A stretch of DNA of 64,000 nt from Psettodes erumei (lineage: Eukaryota > Chordata > Actinopteri > Pleuronectiformes > Psettodidae): positions 4,315,001 through 4,379,000 of the forward strand of contig JAFBJZ010000512.1 of NCBI GenBank assembly GCA_016785225.1, in the 5' to 3' direction. A program made the position numbers and the translations under genes. The notes beneath the pieces are model-generated. The model saw nothing but the letters and a program-made list of their open reading frames with translations. It did not search any database and had not been told where the DNA came from. Below are positions 1 to 10,400 of this stretch, piece by piece. Position 1 is the first letter of the stretch; each line of letters starts with the position of its first letter.

Positions 1-186
1 CACACACGCTGTAATGATTCACTTAACCCAGAGCAGTGAGGGCAGCAACAGAGAGGCACACTAAGTAGGTTGAGAGAATCGGGGACAGTTTGAGCGATTG
101 TATTTGGCCTCTGGGAACCCCCCCCCCCGCTTGTGTCAGTATCGTGCTGTTCCACCAAACCAGACAGACCACAAGTTATGTCAAAA

Positions 187-187
<1 letters not shown>

Positions 188-217
<30 letters not shown>
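188..217. repeat. (CA)n microsatellite
   Basis: 30 bp of uninterrupted AC/CA dinucleotide. Confidence 0.95.
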
Positions 218-219
<2 letters not shown>

Positions 220-1156
220 CTGCATATTTGATAACTTGATATAAATTTATATCGTGGCACATTCACCATCTGTCACCAGCTTCCTGCCTCGCATCCTCTT
301 TTTATTTCTCTCTCTTTCGCTTTCATTTTTTTTTTTTGCACGATACTTCTCTTTCATCGCACCTCTCCTCTCTTCTGCCCTCTCGCCTCTGCTTCCAGAC
401 TTGTTTGCCGCCCACATGGCTCACATTCTTTCGCTCTGACATCACAGCCGGCCCGCACACTGCCATTTTTTTTTTTTTTTTTCCTCCGTTCTTTTTTTGT
501 CTCACCCTCTCCGGGCTCTTGCCTCACGTTGCCGCTCTTGGGTCCCTCCCCTGCCCTCCCTCTCGACACTTGGCTTCTTAAAGTGGCGAGGAGTGGGCGA
601 CACTTCCACCGGAGGGCCGATGCAGGCTGACTTTTAAGCGCGGCACCATTCGGCCACGCGTTGCTGAAAGGTTCTGAGTAGGGAAGGTGATGAAGATCGA
701 AAGAGTGAGAAAGGGGGAGCATGGGCGAGAGGGAAGGCGATAAAGTGAGGTGGTGAGGGAGTGACAGCCTGGCTAACGTCAGGGTCTTGTTTGCGTGGGC
801 AGGGGAGGAAGATGCAGATTTACAGCGGCCTAATGCGGGCACTTAATGGCTCGGAGGGCCACGTTTTTGTTGCATCTCATTTGATTTGTAGCCGGCGAGT
901 TAAGGTTCGCGCCTCCCCTGGCTTTCGTCTCGCAGCTTGACAGCCGCGCTCGGCGGCGACGCGAGGCCAGAAGTGATATCGAGTGATATTCGTTGTCTAT
1001 GGGCGTGTGAATGACTTGTATTAGCAGCACCGATGATGAGAGCGACTTTATCACGTCGGAGGAACCTGTGGAGTGTCTCGAAGAAAGCCAGGCCTCCCGC
1101 AAAAGCAACAAGTGGCCACAGTGAGAGACGTGCAACGGGGAGACAACACTCTTCCT

Positions 1157-1201
1157 GACTTGCATTGTGTTTAAAGCGTGCTTTTAAACACAATGCAAGT
1201 C
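1157..1201. repeat. Perfect inverted repeat (19-bp arms, 7-nt spacer)
   Basis: GACTTGCATTGTGTTTAAA (1157-1175) and its exact reverse complement TTTAAACACAATGCAAGTC (1183-1201) flank GCGTGCT. It could be a foldback element remnant or a cruciform-forming site. No transposon coding sequence lies nearby. Confidence 0.95.
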
Positions 1202-3011
1202 AAAATTGACGAACCCCATCTCAGGCCCGTCATCCTATTTTCCCGCTTAGTTTTTAAAGCCGACGCCGCTTCCTCGTGTTCGAGCTCCCATCGACGAGCG
1301 TGGACGGTATTTCATCAAACCAGCAATCTGCCGGGGAACGGGGCGTTCTCGGTGGATCGCCGGACAGTCCCTCATCTCATCGCAGCAAACACGACCGGCG
1401 AGCCAAATCCCCCCCCCCTAAAGTAGGCGTGTTCCTTTAACATAACTTACAAGCTCAGCTCAGGGGAGTGGACGTATTGCTTTTGGTCGGAGGCCAGCCC
1501 CGGCGTAACTTTGCCCCCTTTGGGACTGAAGTCTTAGACGTAAAGCGATCCTTGAGGATACCGCAGTGGGGATGGGTGGGGTAATCATATGGGCTATATG
1601 TACGCCTGGCGGATGATGTTTGTGTTTCTCGGGCGGTTTGAACCGAGGGAACCGAACCGAAACACCTTCTTTTCCCATCTCGTCAGTTGAAGCTATGCAG
1701 ACTTTTTACACACTTAAGTCTTGTCTAATTTGTAGCGCTCTTGGGCAACGCGGCATTTGTATTACTGATGTCAAATCTGAGCTTATATCATTGTCCTTAG
1801 CGTTTGGGATTTGAGTGTGATGAAACCTTCAATGAACTCTTGCGAGCTTGGATGTTGTCAGTCTGATACAACACATTGGAGCACAGACGGACCTCAGATG
1901 GTGGAGTTTTATTTTAAAAGTTCTTTTTACGTTGTGTCCCTCCCCCAGTACTTTAAAATGTGCATTTTTTTGGTGCATTGCTATGTTTCTTGGACTGACG
2001 AAATGCAGACCCACCCTGCAGCACCACCACCACTGGTCAAAAACTGTGCAGAGCACCTTTAAGTAAGTTGACGACGTCCAGAGCAATGCAACAACGCCTC
2101 GTGACATTTAATGGCAGTGCACTAGTCCAAATGACGATGCTAATTCTGTTTACCGATTCCTATTTTCCATTCTTGATTGCAACAACATTGTTGGGTTCGC
2201 TTTTTTCCAAACATTTAAGTCTGTATTGGTGAGATTCAGCAGCAATGACATGGTATAGCGCACTTTTGTATCCCTAATGTATTTTGAATGCCCAATATCT
2301 AGCCTAATGTTCGTGCAACATTTTGTTTTACTTCAAAAATACCAGTTACTCATTTTGAAAAGTGGCATTTTATGAAGTCAACCATGCAGTGCCTGTTTCG
2401 ATATTCGTCTCCAACCATCACCCGTGGTTTTTATTAAATGAAGAAATGCTCAGCATTTTGCGACACATTTAGCATTGGCATTTCCCTCCGTGGTGTGTTG
2501 CACATGTTGTAGCGGGGAAATCCCCTATATTCGGCATGTCACATGACAAAACGTCATCCAGCTAATATTGGCGCAAACCGGCTGCTCGTATGAGCACACA
2601 GGTTCGACGTAATTGAGTTTAACTCTTCCAGGACGCCGCGGCGGGGGCTTGGAGCATGTTTAGTTGCACTAAAATTGAGTTTTCCATCCGGATGACGAAC
2701 GGTCGAGCTCAAGGCACGACGGCGTGGAGGACGTCGGAAGCAGATGAGCCTCCTGCAGGCCAAGTCGGACGGGTGCAATTCAATGCAGTTTGGCGTCACC
2801 TGCGAGTACGTACGGTATATCGCCCCTCAGTGTGGGCATGATGTTGCATGACAACAAGTTCCCAAGCCTTATTTCTGAACTGCACAGACGATGGAGGGAG
2901 AGTGGAAAATTGCTATTTATACATCCAGGATCATTCCGACCAAACTTTTCTGGAGAGGAAGTGAGAGAGGGAAGAGGAATTTGAAGGGGAGGGGAGCAGA
3001 GAAGGAAGGGA

Positions 3012-3012
3012 T

Positions 3013-3046
<34 letters not shown>
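3012..3046. repeat. (GA)n microsatellite with one CA interruption
   Basis: AG dinucleotide run in a purine-rich stretch. Confidence 0.9.
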
Positions 3047-4032
3047 CAGGAGGCGAAAGTCAAGTTCCCATTTCTGATTTCCCACGGAGTCGAGGTCACA
3101 TGTGTGTCCCTGAAAATGGTCGCTCGGTGGGATTTTAGCTTCTTTTTTTTCCTCGTTCCCTCAATGAAAACAACTCCATGTTTAATTTCCAAATCGATGT
3201 GTGTGATGTAGTTGCTGTGAGCAGGGAGTGCTGTATATGTATTCGGCTCCTCCCTTAAGTGAGTTCAGACCTGGACCAAACCCCCCCAACCCCTATGTAA
3301 ATAAAAATCTAATGCACCTGCACCAGTGGCCAAAACACTGCAATTTGGCATCAGTGCCTGTTGTTGAAAAGCTCCTCCGATGGCCAAATGGCAGATATAA
3401 CACAATGTTTGTATTGTTTCCATGGTTTTATGTCCCTGATAGTGCTTTGTATGTCATATCCTTCTATTGCCTCAGGGTTATAAAGGACAGGGGGACGGAT
3501 TGAATACGCTGGATTGCATGTTGGCAGGGAGGGCTGTCAGGCGGGAAGGGAGGGAGGAGAGACAGATGCTGTATCAGGTGCCAGCGAGTGAAGAGAAGCT
3601 GGAGATGAGGGGGGAAAAATATATAGGTGTGCGTGTGTGAGAGAGAGAGAGAATCCGTCTGTGCAATGTCTGCTCCAGCTAAGGGAGTTAGCCGTGAGTG
3701 CAGGTGGGGGTTGCACTCTGGATAAGAACGTGGATAAGGAAGGGTTAAAGTCTGACAGCTGAGGGAGATACCGGTGGTCAGACACGTCCCCTCCTCCCTC
3801 CGGCGCGGCGCAAATATGCTGCCTCAGCATGAGCCTGCAGAAACGCACGCCGGGGCGCACACCTTTGCAAGGCGGCCGCTCGCCAGAAAAGCCAGACATT
3901 CGCAGGCGTGGGGGGACGCGCAAACCCTGCTCTGTACGTTGGGCGTCGATCAGCTGGACCCCTCTGTCCGCTCCCGTGTCTTTGCCTGTTGTTTCCTGCT
4001 GTCTGACCGGTGTGTTCTCACACAGTGGTGGG

Positions 4033-4055
4033 ACACACACACACACACACACACA
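4033..4055. repeat. (CA)n microsatellite
   Basis: AC repeat followed by GAGGGAGG units. Confidence 0.9.
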
Positions 4056-4145
4056 GAGGGGAGGGAGGGAGGGAGGGAGAGCGAGCGTCTGGAAAACATT
4101 ACTCAGATTCCTGCACAGGGGCTCTGATTGTACTGGCAATGAGAA

Positions 4146-4168
4146 GAGAGAGAGAGAGAGAGAGAGAG
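4146..4168. repeat. (GA)n microsatellite
   Basis: Pure AG run. Confidence 0.9.
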
Positions 4169-4379
4169 TGAGAGGGAGACAAGTGAGACAAGGGGGGTTG
4201 GGGGGCTTTATGCGAGGTGGACAAATTTGACTACCTGACATGAAAGTGTGTGTGCTCCCTCTTAGGACACGGCAACAGAGTTATTTGCATTGACACAGCA
4301 TTTTTGATGTCCGCCTCGGCCGAAAGAGACCAGCTCCTAATGGGGATCGCCAGAAGAGGGCAGTGTGGGAGGGAAAGAA

Positions 4380-4414
4380 GTGTGTGTGTGTATGTGTGTG
4401 TGTGTGTGTGTGTG
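4380..4414. repeat. (TG)n microsatellite
   Basis: TG run with one TA interruption. Confidence 0.9.
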
Positions 4415-5189
4415 AGTGTTTTCTCACGGTGTGTTCTCCGATATTGCCCCTATAGCTCGCTTTAATAAGAGTTACACCTGGTCCTCCGCCCGCGAACGAA
4501 CACACTGAACCTGCTGCTATGGGCCATACCGCTTCTAACTAATAATCTTTGCTGGGTGGGCTGTGCTGCTGTGAAGGGCTGATAAATAAAAACCAGGGCC
4601 CTTCTGCTCAGGTTGAACTGATTGCTAACACCCTTGAGGGAAGTTTTTGGAGGAGCATGACTAAAATGAGGAATTTGCCAAGACTTAACTTAAGAGGAGC
4701 TGTGAGCCTCGGAGCCGGCCGAGGAGAATGGAGATAGCGAGGAAGAGGAAGTTTGACTCATTGTCACTTTCATTCATCATATTAAAAACCTTACTGGATG
4801 CACGCAGTACTGGCGTAAGACCCGTCTCCTGCAGGTTGGTCGAAGCGGGAGACGAGGATGGCCAAGGTGCACCTGGAGACATGGCTAATGGAGCACCGGT
4901 AGCCGCACTTTCATGCGGTTTATGGGCCCGCTCTGTTAGATGTGCAGGAAGGAGCAAGTCGTCCTAATGAGTCCTATAAAACCTGGCTTTCCCACTGTTT
5001 CTCAGGTCTTTGAAGCCTCAGCTTGTAGCATCTTCCGCTGCGAACAAGAATGCTAAAGCTTGGTCCAGAATTTGTCCTTTAGTTTCACATTCCTCCGTTT
5101 TCCACTTTTTTTCCCAGTCTGTCTGTAATTTTAATCAAATAGGAATTTGACTTGACTTGGTTGAACAATTTTGGAAAACATATACATTG

Positions 5190-5550
5190 GGTTTTTTTTA
5201 GCAGAGTTAGCTAAAAGGATTATATCATGATGCAACCAGCAAGGGTTAGCTTAGCTAGCATGAAGATTGGAAACGGCTGCCCTAAGGTTAAAAAACAAAC
5301 AAACATACACATAACCCCAGTAAGAGTGACCACAAGTTGTCTTTTCTGTGCTTCGGCCACTATATGAGTGAGACAATCATGATATTGTGTTCGTTTTGGA
5401 CAGAATTTAGGCCAGCTTCTGTATGCTAAGCTAAGCTAACAGCCTGAGGTAATCGCTCAAGACAGTTTTAAATGTGTGTGTCGATCCTCTCAACTAACTT
5501 TTCGGAAAATAGGGCGAATAAGCGTGTTCCCCAAAGGGAGGACGCCTGCG
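5190..5550 (-). repeat. Degraded teleost interspersed repeat, copy A
   Basis: Contains GTTAGCTTAGCTAGCATGAAG and TATGCTAAGCTAAGCTAACAG, plus an end reading (as reverse complement) GGGGAACACGCTTATTCGCC. I recognise these blocks as parts of a common non-autonomous repeat of percomorph fish. They match parts of two other copies in this window. Orientation is relative to copy C. Confidence 0.55.
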
Positions 5551-6420
5551 TTCGAGTGACATTCTCGCCTCCTCTAGGCCTGAAGCGCGCAGCAACCTTG
5601 CTGTAAGCTTCCCCAACAGGTGACCAGGCCTTCAAACACACACTTCAAACGAGCCCTCATTAATATCTGCAGTATTAATCCTCGGCTCCTTCTTTGTTCT
5701 CAGAAACACGCGCCCACTGCCTGTGAGATGTCACTCTGCATTAGTGTTAACAAGCAGATGCATTAGACAGCTTTGATCTGCAGGGAGAGGGTGTGTGTGT
5801 GTATGTGTGTGCGTGCATGCATGCAATGCTGGTCTGGCTTAATTACACTCCCAGTGATATTGGACTAATGACGGCGAGTCCATGTGCATGCGTGCATTAT
5901 TGTAATGTACGTCGGTGAGCGAGGCCCTTTCTCATTGCCGCCCTTTGGCTGCCAGACAGGGGAGGAAACCGTTTGGTTTTTAAATAGACGATTATTTGTT
6001 GGCCCATGATGCGCTTACTACTTCGCTGCTCCCTGTTTCACACGGCCGAGCTCAGGCAGGCGCGCACCCTTTTATCCCCTCGGCATCCGGGGCGCATTTT
6101 TCCTTTCTCATCCTTTTTGCTGTCCAGGGCTGGTTGCTGTGTGTGTATGTGTGTGTGGTAGATTTGTTAGCCCTAGCACCTTCTCCCTTCTTTTAAAGCC
6201 AGATGGGAGAAAAGAGGTAAGTTTTTTTTTCAGATGGCGACAACGGGGGGAAAAGCACAGAGAGAAAGAGAGAGAGAGAAGGGGGGGTTATGTGTCACCC
6301 AACATGGGGACTATTTCCTCTGGAGGAGGGAGGGGGAGGAAAAGTGGGTGAACGAGTGGTGAGCAGAGGAGAGAGAGAGAGGGAGAGGTGTGTGTGCAAG
6401 CAGGAGTAAGAGGAGAAGCT

Positions 6421-6459
6421 ATGGCAGCTGGCTCCGAGGACGGAGGGGAGAGCTTCTAA
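6421..6459 (+). other. Upstream ORF in the myo1c leader
   Basis: A 13-codon ORF, MAAGSEDGGESF plus stop, begins at ATG 6421 with G at -3 and G at +4. It closes 124 nt before the MKYRPL start. If the transcription start lies upstream of it, it could lower initiation at the main ATG. The TSS is unknown, so this is only a candidate. Confidence 0.35.
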
Positions 6460-6583
6460 AAACAAACTCTCTGCTAAAAAGTGGTCGTGGCGCGGCACTG
6501 GAGGCCATATTCTTAAAGCTGGACCATCATCGAACGCAAAACAAAAATCCCTGCACCAGTCGCTCGAGAGCAGGGCGGAAGCC

Positions 6584-6601
6584 ATGAAGTACAGACCTTT
6601 G
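6584..6601 (+). CDS. myo1c: myo1c first coding exon, short N-terminus (MKYRPL)
   Basis: An 18-nt coding segment, ATG through TTG, followed directly by the donor GTAAGA. It encodes MKYRPL and ends in phase 0, matching the phase-0 acceptor at 12915. The junction reads [21 protein letters not shown], which aligns with the short human isoform start MRYRAS-ALGSDGVRV. Length, phase and position therefore fit the conserved short isoform. The leader upstream is GA-rich and has no obvious TATA box. A 13-codon uORF (6421-6459) precedes it. The first intron would be 6.3 kb. Confidence 0.85.
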
Positions 6602-7411
6602 GTAAGACACCCAGCCACACGTTTGTCTCGCAGGGAACAAAAGTCAGAACATGGGGAGTTCAGGGCGATGTCTTGCGGTTTGGAGGTAGTGACGAATCGC
6701 TTCTCCGTGCGTGCGTCTGCATTCAAGAGTATGGGAGGTAAGGAGTTTGTGATGTGTGAAAAAGGGGGGGGTGGGGGTGTTGGACTTTTTTGGACCGGGA
6801 GAGGAAAGTTTGCAGGAGCAGGTTTGTGAGTACTTATGGTGGCACATTGGATTGTGCAGCGGCCCTGACGGTGTGCTCTTGAACTTCAAGGACACAGGTA
6901 AGGCGCACAGGGGAGAGCGAGAGCCCAAAGCAGCCCGCCATGCCGTGGGTTTGTTCCTCACCTGACGCCTCTCCCTGGGTGTACCTTAACTCTTTCTAGT
7001 CCAGCTCCTCCCCGACCTCAGCATCCCTCCTCAGCTTAACGACTCGACTCTGCATTCTTTGCACCGATGATAGATCTATTTGTACCCGTGCGTCTGATAT
7101 CTGAGAAGGCGTGCCCTGTTCGCCAGGGCCAAGCAATTGCGCGTCATTCTTCGGCGTTCGCCGAGAGCGAGCGCACTAATGAAAAAAGTGTGCGCTGAAG
7201 TATCGCTGATGATTATGTATCCTCCTTGGTGCCAAGTGTATTTTCTCCTACGGATAATAAACACAATATGCTGTTCTTCAGCAGAACTCCCACAGTTAAA
7301 CCCGTGTAGGGTGATGTACCCCACATTTGGGTACACACGTGTGTGTGTGTGCGTGTGAGTGCATCCATAAGGATCTGATTTTATTTTATGAGCTTCCTCT
7401 GCTTCTACAAC

Positions 7412-7445
<34 letters not shown>

Positions 7446-10400
7446 CGCGGCGCATGGAGGACTGACAGGTTTGTCAGGCTAGCACAATGCACTGAGAAAT
7501 TCCTGACACAGATGTCATTCCTGCCTGCTGGGATTCTAACCTCGGATCAGTGTGGAGTTTATACTGGGCTCGCCTCGCTGTGCGTTCGAGTCACTTTCGT
7601 GGCCGCACTCAGGACTGAGTTGTGATGAAGTGCGACAAGCGAAAAGCTTATTAAAGGGGGCAGTAAACCGCTTTTATTGTAACTGGAGTACAACCCCGAT
7701 GAGTTGAAATCCTCAAAGTGCTTGTCTCCATGGAGTATCGCTGGGGTCGGGTAAGTTTTGCTGCATTCTTTCACACTGACTGGCGAACTCATGAATTACT
7801 CATAAATAAGGATTAATACATGAGTTGAGGATTAAAAGCAAGAGCGATCATGTAAAGGTTTCGTGTCGATTTTTCAGCTAAAAAGGCTTCTAGGCAAAGT
7901 GAAACCGACATGAAACTCGCCTGTGAAGTATGGATGAAATCTCTCCCATTCTCGTTGGATTCTGGACATGCCCCCGCATATTGCAGCCACAATGGCTGAC
8001 CCGGTCACTGGCAACATATGATGAGGACGGCAGCTTTAGGTGCAGTTGAGTGAAATAGGTTTTTATTATTTACAAACCAAAAGAAAACCTTGATGCTTAC
8101 ACAAAAAAACCCTGGAGGCCGGCCAAGAATAACAAAAAAAGATGGAGAGAGTCCGGGCCATCCAGGACCCAGAACACCTCCCTGCTCAAAACGAACTCAA
8201 GCAAACTGAGAGAGAGAGGAAGAGAAAGAGAGAGCTCCTTCTCCAGCCTCCATTAAAAGCATGGGCCAGGCCTTGCACTCAGCTGATGAGGAGCACCTAA
8301 GGAAAGGGAGGAGAGCACAAGGACGGAGTGTCAGTGATAATACGAGAGGATTTCTTGCAGCTGAGTGCATTTCATATTCAAAATCAGCCATGAACGTGAT
8401 ACTTGTGGGAATCATTGGGAACGTTGTCTTTTCACCTGCACCCTGCCGCCTCCAAGGAGATCGGAGCTCAGGGTAACCTTCAGAGCGTGGAGTACTCGTC
8501 TGACTGGAATGCGCCGTGATTAACCGCGGTGGTTCTTTCGGCGATCTAGTGACCGAGTGACATTGAAGCCGGGGCCGCGCTGCTTGTGGTGTTTTGGCCC
8601 ACATAGCCCGCACATCGTCACTGTGTTTAGGTTTAATTTCTGTGGCCTGCAGGTCCACCTGCATGACTGCTCCGCTCTTTCGTCACATCAGAGGCGTCTG
8701 CGTCTTGCATCACTTTTAAATTGGGTAATTGTTTCTGCTCTAAATTATTGTAAAAGTAATTTTAACATATTTAAAATGTAATTCATATTGGTTTGATTCC
8801 AGTCCAAAAAGTAATGCTCTTTGTTGACAGGTATGCATAAAGTTGAATAGGGCTAATGTATGAGATTGGTACTTAATATTGACCAACATAGTATCGGCAC
8901 AGATGAAGCAGCACTGGCACCACACAAGCAACGAACACAAACAAGCCAGAGCAGTGGAAACACTGGCAAACACAGCTGGTTGCGCAAGTCACTGTCTGAC
9001 TGTACCGTCACCGCCAACCATCCGTGTTCACATCGCGCACACCTTACGATGCAGGTAAGGTGAGGTGTACATGCGCCGCATGAAATCTGAGCTGTGTGAG
9101 CACGCCTGGGGCAATGTAAAGGTCAAGGAGAGAGCTGCTATTGTTCACAGGCTGGCCGGGTGATCAGATCCCCCGATTTTCTTCCCCTTTTCTCTCCCCT
9201 CTCTCAGATGCGGCTGCCGGCACGCTCTGTCGCTCAACAGGACTGTAAGGACAAGGAAGTGCATACAAGGAAGAAGCATAGAAATATGAAGAAGTGGGAG
9301 GGAAAAAACCATAGGGAGAGTGGGATAGCTTTCATATATCAATTAAAATTAGTTGCGGTTACCACATACTCGTATTGGTCGTGATTCAGAAAAAGTGTTG
9401 TACTCCTAATCTTAGCGTTTACATGCCATGCGGTTTGAGCCAAACAGTCAAAATGTTTACATAGCACACTTGGTCAAGTGCCAGAAGCTGGTGTTGAACT
9501 GGTCTTTCAGTTTCTGGTTTTAAATCAGAGCCTGCGGCAAAACCAGCAGCTCTGCAAGGCCGCGTAGCAGGGCTTAAATAACGCTAACCTGTGGTGGGTT
9601 AGCGGGTGGATCCCATTCAGCTTAGCGTGTCAGCGTACTAATATTTACCACTAAACACAAAGTACAGCCGGGGTTGATGGGCATGTCAACGGTTTTACCG
9701 AAACCTTTTTGCTGAAACTTGGGACTGATGAATTTCACAGCAATGGTTCAAAGTGAACCAACAGCCATTGCTGTTCAAAAAAGGACATGCTGCTGTCATG
9801 GGGTTCACATTTCAAATGATACCCAGCCCTAATTGTTCTCTGTAGTCAGACTCTTTGTTTTTAAAAGGAAAGCCTTTGTGAAAGGGCTTTATTGTTTGTC
9901 GTGTTGTGGGAGCTGATGAATGATGGGGCAGTGCAGCCGAGGACTGATTTACTGGGCCGGTACCTGACTTTGGAAGCTTCTGATTAAAAAAAAAAAAAAA
10001 AAAAGTGCTGCAGTTCTTTTTCTTTTCATATATTTCTCAGTACCAACCTTCAGAATTATGCATCTGCATGCAGACCTCCTCCTGCAAACCTGGCTGACTG
10101 GATGACTTGTTTGCTGAACAGGATTAGGAAAGCATGACGACATGTCGGAACCGGGGAGGCACGTACTGTTTGGTGTGTTCCTGCGAGCGGGTGGAGGTTA
10201 AGCGTTCGGCGTTACATGCAGGAAAGCCAAACAGTGAAAGCAGTACTGGAAAACAATGAAGTAATGGAGAATGATGGGCGAGAGGCCGAAGCCAGGGGGG
10301 AAAGTGAATGAGAGGTAGAACGTATAGGGCAGGAGGGAAGAGGCGAGGAAATAAGGCCCTGGTCTCTTTCCTCCCGGGCACCACAACATTTGGAGGATTT

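Larger units (their letters stand above)
1..6300. other. Gene-free 5' flank of myo1c
   Basis: No exon with convincing protein similarity was found on either strand. The region holds CA, TG and GA microsatellites, homopolymer T tracts near 328-338 and 466-482, a near-perfect palindrome at 1157-1201 and a degraded teleost repeat at about 5190-5550. The apparent long ORFs are low-complexity readings of CT/GA-rich or simple-repeat DNA. Confidence 0.6.

Noticed and set aside
354..842. 162-codon minus-strand ORF
   Set aside because: Low-complexity Ser/Pro/Lys-rich translation of pyrimidine tracts, with no family resemblance or splice context.
3537..4241. 234-codon minus-strand ORF, the longest in the window
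   Set aside because: Its sequence is a reading of CT/GA- and CA-repeat-rich DNA ([16 protein letters not shown]) with no domain. Length reflects lack of stops in simple repeats.
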